Source: Paramylibacter kogurei (GTDB taxonomy: Bacteria; Pseudomonadota; Alphaproteobacteria; Rhodobacterales; Rhodobacteraceae). From it: a stretch of 64,000 nt of DNA. A model generated the notes under the pieces. That model had not been told where the DNA came from. It ran no database searches and saw only the letters and a list, made by a program, of their open reading frames with translations. Shown piece after piece: positions 32,826-41,337 of this stretch. The stretch lies in contig NZ_MDGM01000012.1 in NCBI RefSeq assembly GCF_002742285.1, forward strand, positions 992,001 to 1,056,000, read 5' to 3'. A program made the position numbers and the translations under genes. Position 1 is the stretch's first letter, and every line of letters begins with the position of its first letter.

Positions 32826-35291
32826 ATGGCAGTTACTTTTAAATGGTTAACGCGGTTATTTCTGTTGTTGTGCGTTCTTGGACTTGGCGCGATGGCAATT
32901 GCATATTATTTCGCGTCGCGCTCCATTCCTGATTTTAACCAGAATTATACGGTTGATGGTCTGAGCGGCCCGATTGAAATTGTGCGCGATAATCACAGCG
33001 TTCCACATATTTTTGCGCAAAATGACCCAGACGTTTATTACGGGCTTGGCTTTTCCCACGCCCAAGATCGATTGTGGCAGATGTTAATCCTGCGCCGCAC
33101 TGCCCAAGGGCGGTTATCTGAAATTCTGGGTGAACAAACGCTGAGCGTGGATGAATTTGTTCGCCGTCTGGATATTTACAATCTTTCAAGTGCATCGTTT
33201 CAATATCAAACCGATGAAACCAAGACCGCGTTGAAATCATATTCTGACGGCGTGAACGCGTGGTTAAAGGTTGTTCAATCGGATGCGTTGGGGCGCGGTG
33301 CGCCAGAATTATTCTTGTTTTCACCCCAAATTGCACCATGGACCCCAACCGATAGTTTGGCGGTCATGCGTGTGATGGCATTGCAGATCAGTAATAACCT
33401 GCAAGATGAAATTTTACGTGCGAAGGCCGCGTTAACCGTTGGCAATGAACGCATGCGTGATTTGATGCCAGATTCCCCCAATGATGCCGTGATGGCATTG
33501 CCTGAATATGCCAGCCTGTTTGAAAATCCGCCCCGCTCGTTTTCGCCCCAGCCCACACAACATGCGCTGCACCCGATCAAACCCCGCGAATTTGCTGGCG
33601 CGTCAAACGCATGGGCGGCGGATGGATCACGCGCTGCGCGAAAGGCACCATTGCTGGCCACCGATCCACATTTGGGATTATCAGCGCCCAGCATCTGGAT
33701 GTTGGCGCGGATGGAGTTTTCCGATGGTGGCGTAATTGGTGCAACCATTCCAGGCCTGCCGTTTATTGTATCAGGGCGCAGCGATGATTTGGCATGGGGG
33801 CTGACCACGACATATCTGGATGATTTGGATGTCTATGTTGAAAAACTGAACCCCGCCAATAGCGACGAATATTTGACCCCAAATGGATATAAGCCGTTTA
33901 TCAAAAAACGCGTGATCGTTGATATCAAGGATCAATTGGGCAAAACCATTGATATGCGCTGGACGGAAAACGGCCCCGTCATTCCATCCGATAGCTTTGA
34001 TTTGGGCGCGATCACCCCGATTGGTCATGTGACCAGCATCAATTGGACGGCGCTTCGCGAACAGGATCAATCGGTTTCTGCCGGTATTCGCCTGATGCGT
34101 TCAAAATCCATTGCTGCTGCACGAAACGCGGTTTCAATGCATCATGCGCCGGGGCAAAACCTGATCCTTGCTGATAAAAACAGTGTGGCATTACAAGTGG
34201 TCGGGCATATGCCCAAACGCGATCCAAATCATGCAAGCCTTGGTCGTATTCCATCACAAGGATGGCTGATCCAAAACCGTTGGCTGGGTGATTTTCCATT
34301 TAGCGAAAACCCAAATAGCGTGAACCCAGCCAGCGGCGTTGTTGCCAATACCAACAACAAAATCACAGATGAGAAATTCCCAAAACATGTGGGCCATAAC
34401 TGGGGCGATACACAACGTATCAAGCGCCTGACCAAATTGTTGAATGCACGCAAGGTACATACGCGTGACAGTTTCATGGAAGCACAGCTTGATCCTGTAT
34501 CATACACCGCGCGATCACTGCTTACGCTGATTGGGCGCGAATTGTGGTTCAAGGGCGAACCTGCCGCCAGTGGCACAGTGGAACGCCAACGTCAAATCGC
34601 GCTGGAATTGTTATCAAGCTGGAACGGAGAAATGGATCAACATGTGCCAGAACCGTTGATTTACACGGCGTGGCTTCGCAATTTGCAACAACGTTTGATT
34701 GCCGATGATCTCGGCCCGCTGAGCAAGGAATTTTACAAGGTACAACCGGTGTTTATCGAACGGGTATTTCGCGATATCGACGGTGCATCGAAATGGTGCG
34801 ATATCCTGCCATCCAGCGAAATTGAAACCTGTGTTGATATTGCGCGGATTGCACTGGATGCCGCATTGCTGGAGCTGAGCGAACAATATGGAAGCAGCAT
34901 CGATAGCTGGCGCTGGGGTCAGGCACATCAGGCAAAGCATGACCATCAGGTGTTGGGCAATATTCCATTGCTGAGCTGGTTTGTGAATATCCGCCAAGAT
35001 ACACCCGGTGGTGACAATACATTGTTGCGCGCACGCACTGCTGGAAAAGGTGCAGAACCCTATGCCAATGTTCATGCCGCAGGGTTTCGTGCACTTGTTG
35101 ATTTTGCCGATCCGGAAAGCTCGCTCTATATCATTTCAACGGGTCAATCAGGGCATTTTCTGTCGCGTCATTACGATGATCTGGCACAGCTTTGGCGTCG
35201 CGGCGAATATATTCCGATGACACTTGATCCTGAATTGGCACGCAGTGGTTCAGACGGTGTTATGGTGCTGTCACCACGCGCACAACCTTAA
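32826..35291 (+). CDS. Penicillin acylase-family N-terminal nucleophile hydrolase
   Basis: The 821-residue precursor has an N-terminal membrane/signal segment (residues 7-29), then the alpha-chain motif IEIVRDNHSVPHIFAQNDPDVYYGLGFSHAQDRLWQM. The autoproteolysis site is FAGASNAWAADGS, with Ser260 as the predicted new N-terminal nucleophile of the beta chain; TDPHLGLSAPSIW follows as usual. The family includes penicillin G acylase and acyl-homoserine lactone acylases. It would mature in the periplasm or stay anchored. No cognate regulator or uptake gene adjoins. Its last 4 nt overlap the hflX stop, tail to tail. Confidence 0.92.
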   Translation: MAVTFKWLTRLFLLLCVLGLGAMAIAYYFASRSIPDFNQNYTVDGLSGPIEIVRDNHSVPHIFAQNDPDVYYGLGFSHAQDRLWQMLILRRTAQGRLSEILGEQTLSVDEFVRRLDIYNLSSASFQYQTDETKTALKSYSDGVNAWLKVVQSDALGRGAPELFLFSPQIAPWTPTDSLAVMRVMALQISNNLQDEILRAKAALTVGNERMRDLMPDSPNDAVMALPEYASLFENPPRSFSPQPTQHALHPIKPREFAGASNAWAADGSRAARKAPLLATDPHLGLSAPSIWMLARMEFSDGGVIGATIPGLPFIVSGRSDDLAWGLTTTYLDDLDVYVEKLNPANSDEYLTPNGYKPFIKKRVIVDIKDQLGKTIDMRWTENGPVIPSDSFDLGAITPIGHVTSINWTALREQDQSVSAGIRLMRSKSIAAARNAVSMHHAPGQNLILADKNSVALQVVGHMPKRDPNHASLGRIPSQGWLIQNRWLGDFPFSENPNSVNPASGVVANTNNKITDEKFPKHVGHNWGDTQRIKRLTKLLNARKVHTRDSFMEAQLDPVSYTARSLLTLIGRELWFKGEPAASGTVERQRQIALELLSSWNGEMDQHVPEPLIYTAWLRNLQQRLIADDLGPLSKEFYKVQPVFIERVFRDIDGASKWCDILPSSEIETCVDIARIALDAALLELSEQYGSSIDSWRWGQAHQAKHDHQVLGNIPLLSWFVNIRQDTPGGDNTLLRARTAGKGAEPYANVHAAGFRALVDFADPESSLYIISTGQSGHFLSRHYDDLAQLWRRGEYIPMTLDPELARSGSDGVMVLSPRAQP

Positions 35292-36544
35292 ACCGTATCA
35301 AATGTTGCGGCTTGTCGCGCTGTCCATGTAACCGTGATTTCAAACCCGTAATCGGTTGGATCCTCTCCATCGACCACGTTTTGTGCAAATAACCACGCGC
35401 GGCGTTTGCCTTCAGCAAAGCCAAGTTTGATTGTTTCCGTTGTGACAGGATCAAGCAATGAATCCTCAATCGTGTCCAACAGATCCGGGATCCCTGCCCC
35501 TGTTAGCGCCGAAATTAATTCGATTTTATCGGTGCGCACCGCTTGGTTGGTTTGGGTTTCCAATGCGCGTTCGTCCAACAGATCGGATTTGTTCCACACC
35601 TCCACCACATTTTCGAGTGCCGTATCTGTGATGCCCAGATCGCCCAAAATTTCCATCACATCCATTTTTTGTGTCACGGTTTCTGGATGCGCGATGTCAC
35701 GTACATGCACGATTAAATCGGCGTCTAGAACCTCTTCCAACGTGGCGCGGAATGCGGCGACTAATTGCGTTGGCAATTCGGAAATGAATCCAACCGTGTC
35801 CGATAGGATCACCTCGCGCCCATTTGGCAATTCAATCACGCGCATGGTGGGATCAAGAGTAGCGAATAACATATCCTTGGCCATGACCTTGGCCCCTGTC
35901 ATGTGATTAAACAGGGTTGATTTACCCGCGTTGGTGTATCCGACCAATGCAACAATAGGATATGGCACCTTGGCACGTGCGGCGCGATGAAGGCTGCGTG
36001 TTTTGACAACCTTATCCAATTGGCGTTTCAGGCGCACAATCGCATCATCAATGGCACGACGGTCTGATTCAATCTGGGTTTCACCCGAACCACCGATAAA
36101 CGACAAACCACCACGTTGGCGTTCAAGGTGGGTCCAACTTCGCACCAATCGCGATTTTTGATAATTAAGCGCGGCCAAATCAACCTGCAACACACCCTCG
36201 CGGGTTTGCGCACGATCGCCAAAGATTTCAAGGATCAGACCCGTGCGATCCAACACCTTTACACCCCATTCTTTTTCAAGGTTACGCTGTTGAATGGGTG
36301 ACAATGGCCCATCAATAATCACCAAACCGATTTCCATATCATGGAATATCTGTTTCAACTCTGCGACCTTACCCGTGCCAAACAACAAACCCGCCTGTGC
36401 CTTTTTCAAGGTCACAACGGCGCTGTGTTCGATTTCAAGGTCAGGCAAAGCAGAGGTCAGCGCAATTGCCTCGTCCAAGCTATTCTTGGGCAAGCGGCGT
36501 GCGCCGATATTGGCGATATCGGGGTGAATGACGCTAACGCGCAT
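35288..36544 (-). CDS. hflX: Ribosome-associated GTPase HflX
   Basis: The 418-residue protein has the HflX N-terminal nucleotide-binding domain with a glycine-rich segment (SFIGGSGETQIESDRR near residue 150) and a G domain with G1 LVGYTNAGKSTLFN, G3 LSDTVGFI and G4 NKSD. HflX splits stalled or hibernating 70S ribosomes and can bind ATP through its N-terminal domain. It lies 11 nt after hfq, the normal arrangement. ATG 36544 is the only plausible start because an in-frame stop lies five codons upstream. Its stop overlaps the convergent acylase gene. Confidence 0.97.
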   Translation of the reverse strand: MRVSVIHPDIANIGARRLPKNSLDEAIALTSALPDLEIEHSAVVTLKKAQAGLLFGTGKVAELKQIFHDMEIGLVIIDGPLSPIQQRNLEKEWGVKVLDRTGLILEIFGDRAQTREGVLQVDLAALNYQKSRLVRSWTHLERQRGGLSFIGGSGETQIESDRRAIDDAIVRLKRQLDKVVKTRSLHRAARAKVPYPIVALVGYTNAGKSTLFNHMTGAKVMAKDMLFATLDPTMRVIELPNGREVILSDTVGFISELPTQLVAAFRATLEEVLDADLIVHVRDIAHPETVTQKMDVMEILGDLGITDTALENVVEVWNKSDLLDERALETQTNQAVRTDKIELISALTGAGIPDLLDTIEDSLLDPVTTETIKLGFAEGKRRAWLFAQNVVDGEDPTDYGFEITVTWTARQAATFDTV

Positions 36545-36555
36545 CCTAAAACTGA

Positions 36556-36798
36556 TTACTCACTCGTTGATTCACCATCATACAGAACCACAGGTTCTGC
36601 GGGCATAATCGTAGAAATCGCATGTTTATACACCAGTTGTGATTGACCATCACGGCGCAATAGCACACAAAAATTGTCAAACCAAGTGATTGCACCTTGC
36701 AGTTTCACACCATTAATCAGAAAAATTGTTACGGATGTTTTTGTCTTGCGGACATGGTTCAGGAATGCATCCTGAAGATTTGCTTTATCGGCAGCCAT
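36556..36798 (-). CDS. hfq: RNA chaperone Hfq
   Basis: The 80-residue Sm-like protein shows Sm1 ([30 protein letters not shown]) and Sm2 with the YKHAIST motif at residues 57-63. It forms a hexamer that pairs small RNAs with mRNAs. The C-terminal tail is short, as usual in alphaproteobacteria. AGGAATA precedes the ATG. It is followed by hflX in a shared unit. Its presence makes the candidate small RNA at 23921 more plausible. Confidence 0.99.
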   Translation of the reverse strand: MAADKANLQDAFLNHVRKTKTSVTIFLINGVKLQGAITWFDNFCVLLRRDGQSQLVYKHAISTIMPAEPVVLYDGESTSE

Positions 36799-36939
36799 TA
36801 TTCCTAGCCTTCTTCGTTTTCCCCTACCAAGAGCAGACTTGATGGGTTTTTGTTATTGTTGCGGGCAGTTTTGCAGCTTTTTACTACGATATTCTAGAAA
36901 AAACACCTAGCCCCCTGCACGACAGAACTAAAATATGTG

Positions 36940-38448
36940 TTATTTTCGCCAATAATTGGGGTTCAAAATGGCAATGACGGCCAATGCCTCTAATCGACCA
37001 AGGATCATCAGGGCACACAAAACACCTTTGCTGGTGTTTGAAAGCGCTCCATAGGTTATTCCGTTATCACCTGCGGCGGCCAATAATGGCCCGGTGTTTG
37101 ACAATGCGCTGATGGATAAAATCAAGCTGTCCTCGAAATCCACGCCCATTAACGACAGACACAGCATTCCTACCGCAATGGACACCAAGAAAAGCATGAA
37201 AAATATCCACGCGGCATATGCGCCTTCGCGGCGGATATTACGTGCACGGCTCCCTGATCCACCCACCGAATGAGGATAGCTTAGCCGCTGCATTTCACGA
37301 AGCCCATGTTTATAGAGCGCATAAACACGCAATAATTTCACCCCACCCGCAGTGGTCGCGATACCCCCACCCATGACCGCAACCGCCATCAAGATTAGCC
37401 CCGTGGTGCCAAGCCCCGACCAATCACGCGACGCAGCCCATCCATTGCTTTCAAACCCTGTGGTGGTCAGGAATGACAGCACGGTAAACATGCTACCCCA
37501 AAGTGCGGAAATGGCCTGATAAAATTCATTGCCTTGGTTGACTTCGCTCGCTGCGAGCCAATGGCGGAAAAACAAAACGGCGGGGATGACCACCACCAAA
37601 TAAAGCGCCATGTTCAATTCTTTGTCACGCTTTACCAAGTTTATCGCCGATTCATTGCGATCTACGAAAAACAAATGGCGGGTAATGCCATAGATGAAAA
37701 AGCCAAAGATAAACACCTCGCCGATATATCCGGCCGCTGATCCGCTTAACCCGCCAACGGGTGAAATGCCACTGGTGGAAAGCGTGGACATGGCATGGAT
37801 CACCGCAACCAACATGCGATCACCGCTGAGGATCAGCAGCAATGCCAACACAGCGGTTAACAAAGTGTAAAGCGGAAAAATGACAGCGGAATAGCGGATC
37901 AAACGATCGCGCAATGCCGCGCGTTTAATGGTTTGATTCAATAAAACACCGTCTTTGCTACTGGTGTAAACCTCGAAACCGCCCAGATTAACGGGTTTGA
38001 AAATCGCAATCGCGACAACCAGCATTAAAAATCCACCCATCCAGGCGGCCAATGCACGCCATAAATGAATAACATCTGGAACGGTTTGATTTGGTAAAAA
38101 AACCGATGCACCGGTTGTGGTAAAGCTGCTGACCATTTCGAAATAGGCCGCAAAAAAACCGATTTGGGGCATCAAAAATGACAAGGGCATCGCCATAAAA
38201 AACGGCATCAGGACAAAACCCGCCAGAATATCCATCAAACGGTTTGCGCTGCGATTACTGAGGTCACGATTGGACATCGCAATTGCAATCAATGCCGTAA
38301 TCAACAGCAATACAATGCTGTGATATAAAAACGTGCGTGCAAACAACCATTGTTCCAGTCGCGCGGCAAACAAGACAGGCACCAGCATAGAACCCGCGGT
38401 GATTGCCATCATCACCACAAACAACGGTTGATTTCGAAGCGCGATCAT
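36940..38448 (-). CDS. trkH: Potassium uptake protein TrkH
   Basis: The 502-residue integral membrane protein is the ion-conducting subunit of Trk. It has repeated membrane-pore-membrane units; selectivity-loop segments are visible as SSFTTTGASVF, AMSTLSTSGISPVGG, LTTTGFESNG and ALSNTGPLL. It needs the TrkA gating protein, encoded 3 nt upstream in the same operon. K+ uptake via Trk supports osmotic adaptation in marine bacteria, consistent with the inferred lineage. Confidence 0.96.
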   Translation of the reverse strand: MIALRNQPLFVVMMAITAGSMLVPVLFAARLEQWLFARTFLYHSIVLLLITALIAIAMSNRDLSNRSANRLMDILAGFVLMPFFMAMPLSFLMPQIGFFAAYFEMVSSFTTTGASVFLPNQTVPDVIHLWRALAAWMGGFLMLVVAIAIFKPVNLGGFEVYTSSKDGVLLNQTIKRAALRDRLIRYSAVIFPLYTLLTAVLALLLILSGDRMLVAVIHAMSTLSTSGISPVGGLSGSAAGYIGEVFIFGFFIYGITRHLFFVDRNESAINLVKRDKELNMALYLVVVIPAVLFFRHWLAASEVNQGNEFYQAISALWGSMFTVLSFLTTTGFESNGWAASRDWSGLGTTGLILMAVAVMGGGIATTAGGVKLLRVYALYKHGLREMQRLSYPHSVGGSGSRARNIRREGAYAAWIFFMLFLVSIAVGMLCLSLMGVDFEDSLILSISALSNTGPLLAAAGDNGITYGALSNTSKGVLCALMILGRLEALAVIAILNPNYWRK

Positions 38449-38451
38449 TTC

Positions 38452-39828
38452 TTAGAAAAAATCGATGTTCACTTGGAACAGGCGTTCAACCTCTGGCACA
38501 TCAGAGGCAAGGGTAAAGATGACCACGATATCGCCCTCTTCAACCTTGGTGCCACCAACGGGGCGCAATACTTTGTCACCCTTTTTGATTGCACCAATAA
38601 TCGCACCCTCTGGCCATTCGATGTCACGAATTTCACGCCCAGCGATGGGCGAGCTGGACAGGATTTGTGCTTCGATCACCTCGGCCTCTGCATCGCCAAT
38701 GGAATAAACGGCACGCACACGCCCGTGGCGAATATGGCGCAGAATGGATGAAACGGTTGTTGCACGCGGGTTGATAAACGCATCGATATTCAACGGTTTC
38801 ATCAAATTGGAAAGCGTTGGATCATTTACCAATGATACCGCCATTGGACAGCCCATTGATTTTGCGCGTGCTGCGGCCAACAGGTTGGTTTTATCATCAT
38901 CCGTTACGGCCAAAACCGCATCGGTATTTGCGATATTCGCCTCTTCCAGCAATTCCATATCCAAACCATCGCCGTGCAAAACGATTGTGCGTTCCAATTC
39001 ATCAGCAGCGCGTTCCGCACATGCGCGATTGGCTTCGATCATTTTAACATGAATTTTGGCAGTACTTTGTTCCAAGCGATGCGCAACACTTAGCCCAACA
39101 TTGCCACCGCCAATAATCAGAACGCGTTCCTGTTTCGAACTGGTTTTGCCAAAAATTTCCAAACAACGCGCCATGTCATCGGTATGAGTGCAAAGATAGA
39201 TTTGATCACCGGCATAAAGTTCATCAGATGAATTTGGCACCATCAAAACGCCCTTGCGCCGGATGCCAACAACGGTGGCGCGCAGTGTTGAAAACAATTC
39301 GGACAATTGTTTCAGTGGCGTATTTAACACCGCACAGCTTTCTTCAAGAGCGAGGCCGATCAATTCGGCATCACCATTCATGAATGGTTCTGTGTCAAAT
39401 GTTGATGGGGATGCCAACTGACGCAAGGCCTGTTCGGCAACCTCGCGTTCGGGTGAGATCACCACATCAATGGGCAAATGGTCACGTTGATACAGGTCTG
39501 AATAAATCGCATCCAAATAGGATTGGCTACGCAGACGTGCGATTTTGCGTGGAATTTTAAACACGGAATGTGCCACCTGACAGGTGACCATGTTCACCTC
39601 GTCTGAAAACGTAGCGGCAATGATCATATCCGCATCACGCGCCCCTGCCCGCGTAAGAACATCGGGATAACTGGCGTTACCTGCGATGCCGCTAACATCC
39701 AATGTGTCCGTGGCACGTGCAACCAATTCGGCGTTATTATCCACAACGGTTACATCGTTTTTTTCAGATGATAAGTGGCGCGCGATTTGCCAGCCAACCT
39801 GACCAGCACCACAAATGATGACCTTCAT
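38452..39828 (-). CDS. trkA: Trk potassium system NAD-binding protein TrkA
   Basis: The 458-residue peripheral membrane protein has two RCK units. The first Rossmann motif is VIICGAGQVGWQIARHLS at the N-terminus, and the second is VLIIGGGNVGLSVAHRLE near residue 235. Each is followed by a TrkA-C domain. It gates TrkH in response to nucleotides. It lies between ntrX and trkH; the ntrX-trkA-trkH-hfq-hflX order is typical of Rhodobacterales. Confidence 0.97.
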   Translation of the reverse strand: MKVIICGAGQVGWQIARHLSSEKNDVTVVDNNAELVARATDTLDVSGIAGNASYPDVLTRAGARDADMIIAATFSDEVNMVTCQVAHSVFKIPRKIARLRSQSYLDAIYSDLYQRDHLPIDVVISPEREVAEQALRQLASPSTFDTEPFMNGDAELIGLALEESCAVLNTPLKQLSELFSTLRATVVGIRRKGVLMVPNSSDELYAGDQIYLCTHTDDMARCLEIFGKTSSKQERVLIIGGGNVGLSVAHRLEQSTAKIHVKMIEANRACAERAADELERTIVLHGDGLDMELLEEANIANTDAVLAVTDDDKTNLLAAARAKSMGCPMAVSLVNDPTLSNLMKPLNIDAFINPRATTVSSILRHIRHGRVRAVYSIGDAEAEVIEAQILSSSPIAGREIRDIEWPEGAIIGAIKKGDKVLRPVGGTKVEEGDIVVIFTLASDVPEVERLFQVNIDFF

Positions 39829-39908
39829 TATTGGTCTCCTAATTCATCGAACGGCGCACCGTCCATCGGCGCAATTTGTGCCAATTGGACGGGCGCGTCA
39901 ATGCCAGA

Positions 39909-41321
39909 TTACCCATCTGTCCCTGTTGCAACAGCCTCTAATTCGGCGACACGTGCGCCCGATTTATTGGTTGTTACAACGTTTAGGGTTTTTAATTTGC
40001 GATGCAATGCGGATCGCTCCATGCCCACAAATGTGGCCGTTTTGGAAATATTCCCCCCAAAACGGTTGATTTGAACCATCAGATATTCGCGTTCAAACAT
40101 TTCCCGCGCATCGCGCAAAGACAGGCTTGCAAAATTGCTGGTCAGACCAAGGTTTTCATCCTGTTGCGTTGGTTCTGCGTTTGGCAGTTCATCTGGCATG
40201 ATTGGCCCTGAATTTGGCCCCAAGATCAAAATCCGTTCAATCACATTGCGCAATTGGCGAATGTTACCCGGCCAAGATTGCATCTGTAATACCGCGCAGG
40301 CCTCGTTACTAATCTCGCGTTTTGTAAGACCCTGTTCTTTGTTCAATTCCTCGACGAAGTGACGTGCGATTGCAGGGATATCATCGCGGCGGTTTTCCAG
40401 TGATGGCACTTCGATCGGTACAACATTTAGACGATGGTACAATTCTTCGCGGAAATTCCCCGCATCGATTTCCGCCAGCAAATCGCGATTGGTTGACGAT
40501 AACACGCGGATATCAACACGCACTTTATCCTTGCCCCCCACACGGGTGAATTGTTGTTCCAACAATACGCGCAGAATTTTTGATTGCGTACCAATGGGCA
40601 TATCTGCAATTTCATCGAAATATAGTATGCCACCATGTGCTTGTTCTAACAAACCTGGTTCATAACCACGATCCGATGATTCACGCCCAAATAGCACGTC
40701 TTCCATCCGTTCGGGTTCGATGGATGCGGAATTAACCGATACAAATGGCCCTGCGGCGCGATCTGAATTGGCGTGGATGTAACGGGCGGCAACCTCTTTG
40801 CCTGAACCAGATGGCCCTGTCAGCATCACACGCGCATTGGAAGTTGTAACCTTGTCTAAATTTGCGGTCAGCATTTTAAATGCCGCAGAATCCCCAATCA
40901 TGGTTGTGGATGTAAACCCAGTTACCTTGAGCTTGGCATTTTCGCGGCGCAGGCGTGATGTTTCCATTGCACGAGAAATCACCACCATCAATTGATCAAT
41001 ATTGAACGGCTTTTCAATGAAATCATATGCGCCCTGTTTGATCGCAGCCACCGCAATTTCAATATTGCCATGACCGGAAATAATCACCACGGGGATATCG
41101 GGATTATCACGGCGCACTGTTTTAAGGATGTCGATCCCATCAAGTTTGCTGTTTTTCAGCCAAATATCCAAAATGATCAACGCGGGTGGTTCGGCGTTGA
41201 TCTGACGAAATGTTTCGTCTGATTCCGCGGCCAATCGCGTGCTGTAACCTTCGTCCTTGAGAATATCCGAAACCAATTCACGAATATCTTTTTCATCGTC
41301 TACAATTAATATATCTGACAT
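39909..41321 (-). CDS. ntrX: Nitrogen regulation response regulator NtrX (no GAFTGA motif)
   Basis: The 470-residue regulator has a receiver domain with phospho-acceptor Asp52 (LIILDIWLKN), an AAA+ domain with Walker A TGPSGSGKE and Walker B LYFDEIADM, and a C-terminal Fis-type helix-turn-helix (SKTATFVGMERSALHRKLK). The sigma-54-contacting GAFTGA loop is missing: LFGRESSDRGYEPGLLEQ stands in its place. Start ATG 41321 (SDILIVDD) follows GGGTAGTAGG; the frame runs 23 codons further upstream into ntrY. It pairs with NtrY and probably controls nitrogen, envelope or respiratory genes with sigma-70 polymerase. Confidence 0.95.
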   Translation of the reverse strand: MSDILIVDDEKDIRELVSDILKDEGYSTRLAAESDETFRQINAEPPALIILDIWLKNSKLDGIDILKTVRRDNPDIPVVIISGHGNIEIAVAAIKQGAYDFIEKPFNIDQLMVVISRAMETSRLRRENAKLKVTGFTSTTMIGDSAAFKMLTANLDKVTTSNARVMLTGPSGSGKEVAARYIHANSDRAAGPFVSVNSASIEPERMEDVLFGRESSDRGYEPGLLEQAHGGILYFDEIADMPIGTQSKILRVLLEQQFTRVGGKDKVRVDIRVLSSTNRDLLAEIDAGNFREELYHRLNVVPIEVPSLENRRDDIPAIARHFVEELNKEQGLTKREISNEACAVLQMQSWPGNIRQLRNVIERILILGPNSGPIMPDELPNAEPTQQDENLGLTSNFASLSLRDAREMFEREYLMVQINRFGGNISKTATFVGMERSALHRKLKTLNVVTTNKSGARVAELEAVATGTDG

Positions 41322-41337
41322 GCCTACTACCCTTTGT

